This document shows positions 8,871 to 15,970 of a stretch of 64,000 nucleotides of DNA, in pieces. The notes beneath the pieces were generated by a model that worked only from the letters and a program-made list of their open reading frames with translations, did not search any database and was not told the origin of the DNA. The DNA is from Paenibacillus taichungensis. GTDB lineage: Bacteria; Bacillota; Bacilli; Paenibacillales; Paenibacillaceae. Made by a program: the position numbers and the translations under genes. Within the stretch, counting starts at the first letter, position 1. Every line of letters starts with the position of its first letter. The stretch is taken from contig NZ_QEVW01000003.1 of NCBI RefSeq assembly GCF_003287275.1, forward strand, positions 124,001 through 188,000, given 5' to 3'.

Positions 8871-9437
8871 ATGTCTACCGGTTTGAGACAAGATGCAGCA
8901 AGCGGCAAGAAACGTACAGGAACTTGTGAATTCAGCCCGTTGCCTGTACCACAGTCGGTTATAAGACGGTTGCTGGATGAAGCAGATCCATCTTTATATG
9001 TGATAAGTTCAGAGCCTTGGCGGTTTATGTTGTTCGCGAATGAAGGACGTCAACTGTATCTGGAGGCGGTCAGACAGAGTTACCCACCACATTTGGCAGA
9101 TCGTTACGGGGACTGGGCTACATATCAGTATACAGAAGCTATTCCGGCACATCTGGTTGTTGTAGCCCCTTCAAGTGCCAGGGAGGACCATTTATTGCCT
9201 GCAAAAGCCTGGAGCAAACGTTTTTGCATCCTGGCAGCGGAACAAGGCTTGAATGCTGTCTGGAAGATCAATGATTATCAGCAGCATCCCGTATTTATGA
9301 ATTTGATGGGTCTAACGCGTGAGGAAAAAGTACTGGGTGTATTCCACATCGGTTACGGAGACCAGTCTGCACTTCGGGACACCGACGCAGGCAGACCAGC
9401 CTCTGAACTGATGACGGTCTACGACCATCTGGTTTAA
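8871..9437 (+). CDS. Nitroreductase-family FMN protein
   Basis: A 188-residue protein with the nitroreductase fold pattern. The SSEPWRFMLFANEGRQ segment matches the conserved N/E-P-W-R-F FMN-contacting region, and the C-terminal half has ILAAEQGLNAVWKIN and EEKVLGVFHIGYGD, the usual helix and final strand. The family reduces nitroaromatics, quinones or flavins with NAD(P)H. The start at 8871 follows GGAGGG. It is third in the Fur-controlled flavodoxin operon, about 50 nt after the previous gene, so it may supply electrons to flavodoxin; that is inference. It converges on the HpaB-like gene with only 26 nt between them. Confidence 0.8.
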   Translation: MSTGLRQDAASGKKRTGTCEFSPLPVPQSVIRRLLDEADPSLYVISSEPWRFMLFANEGRQLYLEAVRQSYPPHLADRYGDWATYQYTEAIPAHLVVVAPSSAREDHLLPAKAWSKRFCILAAEQGLNAVWKINDYQQHPVFMNLMGLTREEKVLGVFHIGYGDQSALRDTDAGRPASELMTVYDHLV

Positions 9438-9463
9438 ACGAGGGTATCAGTCATTCCACATTC

Positions 9464-10921
9464 TTATTTGTCGGTTTTGGCAATAAAATTACGAACGAGC
9501 TGACGATATGATTGATCTGCGGAGCCTGCTGAATACATCCGGTTCGAGACGGTGACCGTGTTACCAAAAAAGAACCGTTCGAACTGGGTCTGTCTGCCTC
9601 CGAATGATCCTGCTCCAAGCTCCCAGATCAGACGGAACAATGCCGTGCGTTCCTGAGATACCATATCGGTTCCTCTAAGGTACGTATCCAAGTGAGGCGC
9701 GATATTCGAGTGGAACTCCTCTTCCTGAGGCACCATAATTACACCGCTGGAGCCCAAGAGCTGTAAGATTTCAATCATCTCTGGATACAGTTTGGGGAAT
9801 AAAAGGTTTGCTGCCATTAAAGGTTTGGGGGCAGGTACTATAAATCCCCGTCCATCTTCCATAGCACCGGCTTCTGCTGCCAGAGCCAGTGCTTTTAACG
9901 TTTCAAGACCGGCAAGCACCCTGGCTGTTTTCTCTATCACATGCGTTTCAGCAGCTTGGTCGAGCGTGTCAGCGAGTAACTGAATGGTGCCCAGAACAAA
10001 TTCTGTTTTGGCAATATACCGGCATACGACCTGATGTCCTGCGTGAATATGAAAATGGCTTCCGCTAAAGAGGCGGCCAGACATCTCCTCATTACCGGCG
10101 AAGAATATCCGCTCATGAGGAACAAGCACATGATCAAAAATTACAATGTTATCCATCTCTTCATATCTGGAACTGAGTGGATAGTTGAAATTGGACTCGG
10201 ATGCGTACGTATCCCGGCAGATCAGACTAATTCCAGGCAGGTCATTCGGTACAGCAAAAGCAAAAGCGAACGGATTTTCATCGTCGAACGGTGCTGGTGA
10301 AGGGGAAGGATACACCAGGATTTCGTCTGATGTGGCGGCCTGAGTGGCCATCATGAATGCACCATTGATGATTAGACCTTCTTCAGTGCGATCAACCACT
10401 TTGGCGGCAATGGCGTCTTCGGTCGCGTCCAATAGTCCCGAAATTTTACTGGCATGAGGCTGGATAAAGGCATGGGAGAGGGTAATATCATTATCCCGGC
10501 AGTAGGCATAGTAGTTTCTCAGATTTTCGGCGTATTGTGGCGATACTTCTTCAAGGATATCTGCCCCAGTATAAAAGGCCATAATTGCTGTGTTCATATA
10601 ATCGGGTGATCGTCCCAAAAAACCATGGTGAGTCCCTGACCAAATATTCATTGCTTCTCGGCGTCTACGCAAGTCATCCACACTGGTTGGAGGCAGAAAG
10701 GACATACCTACTGGTTTTCCGTCAGCAGGAGATGCATAAGTCATCGTATTGATTAAATGTGGATCAGACTGAAGATCGTACAACTTCGCTTGAGTTTCCA
10801 TCAAACCTGCAAACGCAAAATGTTCAGAACGTTTTCCAGTAACAAGCTCTCCTTTGTACCAGCAGGGGACCGTCTGTGCATCGATCCGTTCAATATACTG
10901 TTTGCCACTTTTTACGGGCAT
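9464..10921 (-). CDS. 4-hydroxyphenylacetate 3-monooxygenase-like oxygenase (HpaB family)
   Basis: A 485-residue protein of the HpaB/PvcC family: FADH2-dependent two-component monooxygenases that ortho-hydroxylate phenols. Family signatures include YCRDNDITLSHAFIQP, EGLIINGAFMMATQAATSDEI, FDHVLVPHERIFF and the C-terminal YLRGTDMVSQERTALFRLIWELGAGSFGGRQ. Length is normal, close to B. subtilis YoaI. No partner flavin reductase (HpaC) is adjacent, although a nitroreductase-like gene converges on it. A perfect Fur-type box lies about 120 nt upstream at 11041-11055. Phenol or catechol chemistry under iron limitation would make sense, but the substrate is unknown and the box may serve the opposite strand. 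Confidence 0.85.
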   Translation of the reverse strand: MPVKSGKQYIERIDAQTVPCWYKGELVTGKRSEHFAFAGLMETQAKLYDLQSDPHLINTMTYASPADGKPVGMSFLPPTSVDDLRRRREAMNIWSGTHHGFLGRSPDYMNTAIMAFYTGADILEEVSPQYAENLRNYYAYCRDNDITLSHAFIQPHASKISGLLDATEDAIAAKVVDRTEEGLIINGAFMMATQAATSDEILVYPSPSPAPFDDENPFAFAFAVPNDLPGISLICRDTYASESNFNYPLSSRYEEMDNIVIFDHVLVPHERIFFAGNEEMSGRLFSGSHFHIHAGHQVVCRYIAKTEFVLGTIQLLADTLDQAAETHVIEKTARVLAGLETLKALALAAEAGAMEDGRGFIVPAPKPLMAANLLFPKLYPEMIEILQLLGSSGVIMVPQEEEFHSNIAPHLDTYLRGTDMVSQERTALFRLIWELGAGSFGGRQTQFERFFFGNTVTVSNRMYSAGSADQSYRQLVRNFIAKTDK

Positions 10922-11039
10922 CGTTACTCACCTCTATGGTCTATTCGTTCATGGGCAGTTTGACTGCTCTCGTAGTGTACGTCAATAGGCAGTCCAATGT
11001 GCATGAAGAGAAGGGAGCTCAGATTTTGTTGAAAAGAGC

Positions 11040-11068
11040 TTGATAATAATTATCATTCTTGTTACAAT
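11040..11068 (+). promoter_or_regulatory. Fur box overlapping a rightward sigma-A promoter
   Basis: TTGATA (11040-11045), 17 nt, TACAAT (11063-11068) form a good promoter reading rightward. A perfect 7-1-7 Fur palindrome, TGATAAT-A-ATTATCA, lies at 11041-11055. The nearest gene upstream of which it could act on the minus strand is the HpaB-like gene, but I find no comparable leftward -10/-35 there. The rightward promoter faces no sense gene and would give an RNA antisense to the DUF1540 gene. Confidence 0.65.
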
Positions 11069-11078
11069 AGAAAAAGAA

Positions 11079-11101
11079 AAAGGAACCACGAGGGCTCCTT
11101 T
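11079..11101 (-). terminator. Leftward terminator of the DUF1540 gene
   Basis: Read on the minus strand, AAAGGAGCC pairs with GGTTCCTTT (one G-U pair) and is followed by a T-rich tract. It lies about 20 nt past the DUF1540 stop codon. Confidence 0.75.
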
Positions 11102-11121
11102 AACTTGTACAATTTGAATTT

Positions 11122-11274
11122 TTATTTTACTTCAAATGTTTTGCAATCCGTTTCAGCGGATTCACTTGCTTTTTTGGAACTGTGACTCACGATGTAGATT
11201 GAAGATGCGTTGCATTTGTTCTCTTGAGCCCAGTGACGACATGAATTAACCTCACATAATACGTCTTTTGCCAT
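11122..11274 (-). CDS. DUF1540 cysteine-rich microprotein
   Basis: A 50-residue protein with the DUF1540 pattern: cysteines in LCEVNSCRHWAQENKCNASSI and TDCKTF near the end, four in all. DUF1540 is common in clostridia and bacilli and is thought to be a small metal-binding or structural domain; its function is not established. The frame extends upstream, but the start at 11274 is set by GAGG 9 nt before ATG and by the family N-terminus (MAKDVLCEV). A plausible promoter, TTGCCA-16-TATACC, lies near 11320-11345 on the minus strand. A Fur-box promoter on the other strand could produce an antisense transcript across it. Confidence 0.85.
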   Translation of the reverse strand: MAKDVLCEVNSCRHWAQENKCNASSIYIVSHSSKKASESAETDCKTFEVK

Positions 11275-11368
11275 GATTGATAACCTCGCTTTGATTGGAT
11301 TACATTCGTTGGTATAAAAGAACATCCGGAAATGGCAAGTTGCCGCTTGCAAATCTGGAAAATTTTGT

Positions 11369-11397
11369 GCTCTCTCGAGTAAAAAGAGGGCTTTTTT
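11369..11397 (+). terminator. Rightward Rho-independent terminator with no sense gene upstream
   Basis: GCTCTCT (11369-11375) pairs with AGAGGGC (11385-11391), one G-U pair, followed by six T. The closest rightward promoter upstream is the Fur-overlapped one at 11040-11068, about 300 nt away. Confidence 0.7.
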
Positions 11398-11499
11398 GCG
11401 TTATACACAACGATGCATATTTAGAATAGCAAATTTTACTGCCTCTTGCAACAAATTGGACGAGACCTTGAGCAAAATGATGGACAAGTCACTGAAACT

Positions 11500-11558
11500 T
11501 TGCAAAGAGGTCGTATTATGATATGATTTAATAGTAATAATTACGATTAAATAATCGT
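11500..11558 (+). promoter_or_regulatory. Promoter and palindrome upstream of the AAA ATPase gene
   Basis: TTGCAA (11500-11505), 16 nt, TATGAT (11522-11527) form a likely promoter. Just downstream is a perfect inverted repeat, ACGATTA-AA-TAATCGT (11543-11558), placed like a repressor site. Together with the DUF1540 promoter region this accounts for most of the 11275-11638 gap; I see no gene in it. Confidence 0.6.
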
Positions 11559-11638
11559 TAACTTTATGTATGAGATTGAATCAATAGGATTTAACTTGGA
11601 TGATCCCTTGAGACATAGAAGAAGGAGAACGATCAACG

Positions 11639-12451
11639 ATGAGCAAAACCAACCATATAAATCGGATACCCCGAGCGAAAGGCATCGATATGGCCGCTTT
11701 TTATTCACCGAAAGAGTGTGGACGCAAGGCAAAGCATATTGTATTCTCCGCAGACAATGAACGGGTTGTGGAGGAGTTTATTACCATTCTCGGTATGAAA
11801 GATCAGTTTGCAGAACATGATGTGCCAATGCCGAACAAAATGGTAATGTTTGGTCCCCCGGGTACAGGCAAAACCTTAACTGCTTTCCATCTTGCACACC
11901 GACTTCAGCTTCCGCTTGTCCTTGTAAGACTCGATGCTATTATTCATAGCCACCTAGGGGAGACGGGAAGCAATGTCCGTAAATTATTTGAATATGCACG
12001 GGCTAATCCCTGTGTGCTATTTCTAGATGAATTTGATGCCGTAGGTCGTACACGTGAAAGTAATGATGAGGTTAAAGAAATGGCTCGTGTCGTCAATACA
12101 TTGTTGCAGTGTCTTGATGAATTTGATGGTGACAGCATTCTTGTTGCCGCTACGAATCTGGAGACACAGCTGGATCATGCGATATGGCGGCGATTTGATA
12201 CCAAAATGACTTATGGGATGCCGGATGACTCGAGCCGTAGATTGTATATTAGCAAGCTGATGGGGCAGTTTGCGCAGGAGAGCCGACTGGAAGAATTCAC
12301 GTGTGAACGCCTCACAGGATGCAGTTATGCGGATGTAGAGCAGATTGTCTTGAAGGCTAAGCGAAAAGCCATTATTGCCAGCAGCCCATTACATGAGCAA
12401 TTCATTAATGACGCTTATGCAGAATATATGCCGCGGGTACTGACCACATAG
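11639..12451 (+). CDS. Stand-alone AAA-family ATPase
   Basis: A 270-residue single AAA module. Walker A is FGPPGTGKT at residues 71-79, Walker B is VLFLDE at 126-131, and a second-region-of-homology-like segment ends in AIWRRFDTKM, which would supply arginine fingers. The C-terminal helical lid includes CERLTGCSYADVEQIVLKAKRKAI. There is no protease, zinc-binding or membrane domain, unlike FtsH, although the core is FtsH/spastin-like. Such short AAA proteins are sometimes paired with subtilases or phage functions; no such partner is adjacent here. AGAAGGAGA precedes the ATG at 11639. The remodelling substrate is unknown. Confidence 0.85.
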   Translation: MSKTNHINRIPRAKGIDMAAFYSPKECGRKAKHIVFSADNERVVEEFITILGMKDQFAEHDVPMPNKMVMFGPPGTGKTLTAFHLAHRLQLPLVLVRLDAIIHSHLGETGSNVRKLFEYARANPCVLFLDEFDAVGRTRESNDEVKEMARVVNTLLQCLDEFDGDSILVAATNLETQLDHAIWRRFDTKMTYGMPDDSSRRLYISKLMGQFAQESRLEEFTCERLTGCSYADVEQIVLKAKRKAIIASSPLHEQFINDAYAEYMPRVLTT

Positions 12452-12487
12452 CATGTATATGAATATCAGCGACCACTGACACATAAT

Positions 12488-12525
12488 GAATAGCCCGGTT
12501 CCTATGAAGGAATGTCGGGCTATTC
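12488..12525. terminator. Hairpin between convergent genes
   Basis: GAATAGCCCG (12488-12497) and CGGGCTATTC (12516-12525) form a 10-bp stem. It lacks a strong T run on either side, so it may be a processed or weak bidirectional terminator. Confidence 0.55.
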
Positions 12526-12610
12526 GATATTTCAGCAAACTACATGGACCGTTTGTTTTTGATTCTTTGGCAGATGAAGTAAGCCCATTGATGAAAATGC
12601 ATGCATTGAA

Positions 12611-14074
12611 TTAGGCGTTAGCCGTTGCGCGGTAAGGTGGTTCAATCTCTGTTTTTTCAAGACTAGACCATCGTGGCAAAGTTAAGGTGAAAAGGCTGCC
12701 TTCAGGACTGCTGGAGGTCAGGGATAAATCCCCTCCCTGAGCTCGAGCAAGCAAACGGCTATAGGTCAGTCCCAGACCTAGCCCGCGGGTACGGCGTTTT
12801 TTGATCTCGCCACGGTAAAAACGTTCGAAGATCTTGGGTTGATCTTCTTTTGTGATACCCGTACCGTTATCCTGCACATCAACAAACAAGTTTTCCGCCT
12901 CAGTGCGCAGACGGATATTAAAGACGGCAGCTTGGTCGGAAGCGGCTGCTTGTAGTCCGTTATTAAGCAGGTTGACAATAATCTGCTGAATCCGAAGTGT
13001 ATCACCGATGGTATAGAGGGTACCCGAAGGTGTATGCAATTCAATCTCGGGAGATTTGTCCTCATAAGCAATTTTCCACTGATAGATAATCTCATCCACC
13101 AGCAAATTCAAATCTATGCGTTCCCGACGAACAGCAACACTTCCAGCGCTCATCGCATTGTAATCCAGCAGATCAGCGACCATACGTTCCATTCGTTGGG
13201 ATTCTTTGAGTGCGATGTCCAGGAATTCCTTTGCTTCCTCCGGACTGACGATATCGTCCCGGACAGCCATCACGAGTCCTTTAATGGACGTTACCGGTGT
13301 TTTCAATTCATGGGTTACCCCAGCAAGTGACAGGGCACGCCATTCCTCCAATTGCTGCAAACGGATGGACATCTCGCGAAAAGATTCAACGAGTTCATTC
13401 ATCTCCCGTTCCCGTGTGTTCAGATCCAAATTGACTTCATAATTTCCGTTTCGAATCTGCTCTGCGGCATGGGCGACCTGACGAATAGGCCTGGAGAGCT
13501 TGCGGGACAGGAGGTAGATTGTAAACCAACCACACAGAATTAAAGCAACGAACAGGATGCATACCACAAGCATCGTTTCCGGATTGTATGCAATGGATTT
13601 TTTGGACTGCATGACCCACACTTTACCGAGCGTCTGATCGTCATCTGTGACATTGACCGTCACCCCGGCGAATTTTTTGTTTCTTGGTTCACGTAGGTCA
13701 TCAGACAGCCGATTATATACATCTTGCTGCGTCATTTTTGGTTTGGAATAGATCAATTGATTATTGTTGTCGAGCACCATAATACAAAAGTAATTATCTG
13801 TATTGAAAAGCTTGGTTCGCTTGTCCACGAGTCTGTCGAGATCCGGGGGAATATGCAGTTTGTTATCCGCTCCTGTTACCTTTTCGGCAATTTCCAGCCC
13901 TAGCAGCTGGGCCGTTTTGAGACCTTTTTCAATGGAAGTAGTTCTGATCCAGTAAAGTGCCCCTGCAACAATAATGGTGAAACCAATGCAGAGGATTAGA
14001 AAATATCGAAGTGTCCAGTAGGACAGAATGGATGTTTTACGTTTGGTTGTATTTCGTTTTAGTTGGCGATCCAA
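12611..14074 (-). CDS. Membrane sensor histidine kinase
   Basis: A 487-residue sensor kinase. TM1 is about residues 22-44 and TM2 about 168-190, with an extracytoplasmic loop of about 120 residues between them. A HAMP domain follows, then HisKA with the phosphoacceptor H255 in GVTHELKTPV, and HATPase with the N-box (NLLNNGLQA), DNGTGI and the GLGLGL G-box. It begins with TTG 9 nt after GGGG, overlapping the end of the response-regulator gene by 16 nt, so the pair is coupled. The signal is unknown. The divergent YceI gene is a plausible target of the system. Confidence 0.92.
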   Translation of the reverse strand: MDRQLKRNTTKRKTSILSYWTLRYFLILCIGFTIIVAGALYWIRTTSIEKGLKTAQLLGLEIAEKVTGADNKLHIPPDLDRLVDKRTKLFNTDNYFCIMVLDNNNQLIYSKPKMTQQDVYNRLSDDLREPRNKKFAGVTVNVTDDDQTLGKVWVMQSKKSIAYNPETMLVVCILFVALILCGWFTIYLLSRKLSRPIRQVAHAAEQIRNGNYEVNLDLNTREREMNELVESFREMSIRLQQLEEWRALSLAGVTHELKTPVTSIKGLVMAVRDDIVSPEEAKEFLDIALKESQRMERMVADLLDYNAMSAGSVAVRRERIDLNLLVDEIIYQWKIAYEDKSPEIELHTPSGTLYTIGDTLRIQQIIVNLLNNGLQAAASDQAAVFNIRLRTEAENLFVDVQDNGTGITKEDQPKIFERFYRGEIKKRRTRGLGLGLTYSRLLARAQGGDLSLTSSSPEGSLFTLTLPRWSSLEKTEIEPPYRATANA

Positions 14075-14745
14075 AATTGATACCCCATTCCCCGTAAAGT
14101 CCGGATTTCTCCCGTTTCAGGCAACCAGTGGGATAACGCCTGACGCAGCCGTTTGATCGACAGGTCCACAGCCCGGTCACTTCCGTCATAGTCCATGCCC
14201 CATACCTGTTCAATCAGATGGTCCCGGGTGAATGTGCGGTTGGGGTATTCCGATAGAAACAGGAGCAGTGACAAATCACGTGGTGTGAGTGCAACCTCGG
14301 CACCGTTCAAAAGTACCTGTTTGGCAGCCAGATCAATGACCAGATTGCCAAAATATCGTTTGCCTTCACCTTCAGCTGTCCAGTGTGGATTGCGGCGAAG
14401 CACAGCATTGACTCTGGCGACTACTTCCTCGGGCACAAAGGGTTTGCTCATATAATCGTCAGCACCGGCATTCAGCCCGTTAAGACGGTCCTGAATATCA
14501 TCCAGTGCGGTTAACATGATGACGGGACAAGCACTTTTTTCGCGGATGATTCGTAGCAGATCCCAACCGTCCATTCCGGGCAGCATCACATCCAGCAAGA
14601 CCAAGGAAGGCACATCCGAATCAAATAAAGTTAGGGCAGTGGGTCCATCCGCTGCATGACGAACGTCGAATCCCGCTTTTCGAAGATAGGCAGCCAGCAC
14701 ACGGGCAATGGCTTGTTCATCTTCGACGATGAGTATGGATTTCAA
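14059..14745 (-). CDS. OmpR/PhoB-family response regulator
   Basis: A 228-residue regulator with a receiver domain (acidic pocket E8-D9, phosphoacceptor D52 in LVLLDVMLPGMDGW, conserved K in SKPF) and a C-terminal winged helix ending in RTLRGMGYQFW. The frame is open further upstream, but the receiver motif KSILIVEDEQ begins directly at a TTG (14745) that follows AAAGGAGA by 7 nt, so TTG is the start. It is transcribed with its kinase. The divergent 190-bp region shared with the YceI gene contains two CGTCATC copies (14846-14852, 14859-14865) that may be binding half-sites, though their 13-bp spacing is unusual for this family. Confidence 0.92.
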   Translation of the reverse strand: MKSILIVEDEQAIARVLAAYLRKAGFDVRHAADGPTALTLFDSDVPSLVLLDVMLPGMDGWDLLRIIREKSACPVIMLTALDDIQDRLNGLNAGADDYMSKPFVPEEVVARVNAVLRRNPHWTAEGEGKRYFGNLVIDLAAKQVLLNGAEVALTPRDLSLLLFLSEYPNRTFTRDHLIEQVWGMDYDGSDRAVDLSIKRLRQALSHWLPETGEIRTLRGMGYQFWIAN

Positions 14746-14935
14746 GAAAGTGTCTCCTTTCACTTCAGAAGCTTGTGTACTGATTTTACATGAGCGGAAG
14801 CACAAAGCCAATCATGCAATTATTTTCAGAAAAAAATGCGTTACACGTCATCTCTTGACGTCATCCTGACACATTGGGCTGGTAAGATGCTGATAAATAA
14901 CCAACTTATACAGTTACCCATTGGAGGAAATAGAG

Positions 14936-15655
14936 ATGAATAAAAAGACAAAAACATGGATGATCTCAGGTGCGGCAGCAATCGTCATTCTTGGAGGCGG
15001 AGGGTACTATTTCGCGAACAGTTACCTGGGCAACAACGTTGAGATTGAACAGGTACTTCCTGCCAGCACTGCAGCGTCCACAACGGAAGCCGGATCGGAC
15101 AGTGGTACAAGTGTATCCAACGTTGCAGCAGGAGCAGAGCAATTAAATGGAGACTGGAGCATTAGCGAAGGTTCGAAAGTATATTTTTCGGTAACGACAT
15201 CCCGGGAAACGGTCAATTTTGCGGACGAGCAGGTTAGTGGAAACTTGACCCTTAATGTAGACGATGCATCCCAGATGAAAGCGGATGGACAGATCGAGAT
15301 GAGTGACATTGATTCAGGCAATAGCCAGCGGGATGGACATGTGAAAGAAGCTGATTTCTTCGATGTTTCCACCCATCCACAAGCTACATTTACGGCTAAC
15401 TCATTTGAAGGTGTACCAACGGAATGGGCGACAGGACAGACCGTAGACTTTAAAATGAACGGCACCCTAACGGTAAAAGGCATTGAGAAAGAGGTTGCGT
15501 TTGACGTAAAAGCCGCTTATGAAAATGACCAGGTACTGTTGTCCGCCACAACGATGGTGACCTTTGAAGATTTTGGTATGGAGAATCCACATTCGGTGGT
15601 CCTTTCTACAGAAAATGACATTCAGGTTCAACTGGAGCTGAAGCTCAGCAAGTAA
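14936..15655 (+). CDS. Membrane-anchored YceI-domain protein
   Basis: A 239-residue protein with one N-terminal membrane segment (about residues 9-29) and then a YceI-like lipocalin-type domain from about residue 70, recognised by GDWSISEGSKVYFSV, the DIDSGNSQRDGHVKEADFFDVSTHPQATF stretch in pieces, and GTLTVKGIEKEVAFDV. YceI proteins form a beta barrel that binds isoprenoid-like lipids; several respond to stress. Between anchor and domain is a Ser/Thr/Ala-rich linker. The ATG at 14936 is preferred over an upstream TTG because TTGGAGGAAA is correctly spaced for it. It is divergent from the two-component system, suggesting control by it. Confidence 0.88.
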   Translation: MNKKTKTWMISGAAAIVILGGGGYYFANSYLGNNVEIEQVLPASTAASTTEAGSDSGTSVSNVAAGAEQLNGDWSISEGSKVYFSVTTSRETVNFADEQVSGNLTLNVDDASQMKADGQIEMSDIDSGNSQRDGHVKEADFFDVSTHPQATFTANSFEGVPTEWATGQTVDFKMNGTLTVKGIEKEVAFDVKAAYENDQVLLSATTMVTFEDFGMENPHSVVLSTENDIQVQLELKLSK

Positions 15656-15745
15656 GTTTCTCGGCATGATTGAATATAAGTGATGCTAAAATTCCATAAA
15701 GTGTAGACTGAAATTCTACTTATTCATACTTTTAGTAACAGACAG

Positions 15746-15790
15746 AATCTGTTCCAATCCGCCCGTGTGGCGGAGGGGGCAGATTTTTTC
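15746..15790 (+). terminator. Rho-independent terminator after the YceI gene
   Basis: AATCTG (15746-15751) pairs with CAGATT (15780-15785) around an inner CCGCC/GGCGG helix, followed by T6. It lies in the 315-nt gap between the YceI and galactanase genes. Confidence 0.8.
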
Positions 15791-15889
15791 TGTGAAGAAT
15801 GGAAATCGATCCACGGCGAGCAAGGAATTACCAAGCATTCAGTTAAAATAACTGCTGTTTCCTTGGCATAATACCGTGTCCTCGTTTGA

Positions 15890-15917
15890 TGTAAAGCGCT
15901 TACAATGATAATGATTT
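15890..15917 (+). promoter_or_regulatory. Cre-like / LacI-type operator and partial Fur-like sequence before the galactanase gene
   Basis: TGTAA-AGCGC-TTACA (15890-15904) is a 15-bp palindrome resembling a catabolite-responsive element or LacI-family operator, but it does not match the 14-bp cre consensus exactly. AATGATAATGATTT (15904-15917) next to it resembles half of a Fur box. Carbon control of a secreted glycanase is expected; iron control is only suggested. Confidence 0.45.
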
Positions 15918-15970
15918 ACAACATTCATTGTTCAACTTGAACCAAACAAACGATAAGGGGGAGATCAAGC

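Larger units (their letters stand above)
11070..11397 (+). ncRNA. Candidate Fur-regulated RNA antisense to the DUF1540 gene
   Basis: This is inferred from a well-formed Fur-overlapped promoter (11040-11068) and a T-tailed terminator (11369-11397) on the same strand with no convincing sense reading frame between them. The roughly 320-nt RNA would cover the whole DUF1540 gene in antisense. Fur-controlled small RNAs are established in Bacillus (FsrA); this one has no known relative I can name. The Fur box may instead serve the HpaB-like gene. Confidence 0.35.

Noticed and set aside
11187-11408. 73-codon minus-strand frame overlapping DUF1540
   Set aside because: The overlapping frame with the ordered cysteines is the real one; this one crosses the rightward terminator and has no family features.
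15904-15917. Full Fur box before the galactanase
   Set aside because: Only about the first half matches the consensus, so it is reported as weak within the regulatory entry rather than as a Fur box.
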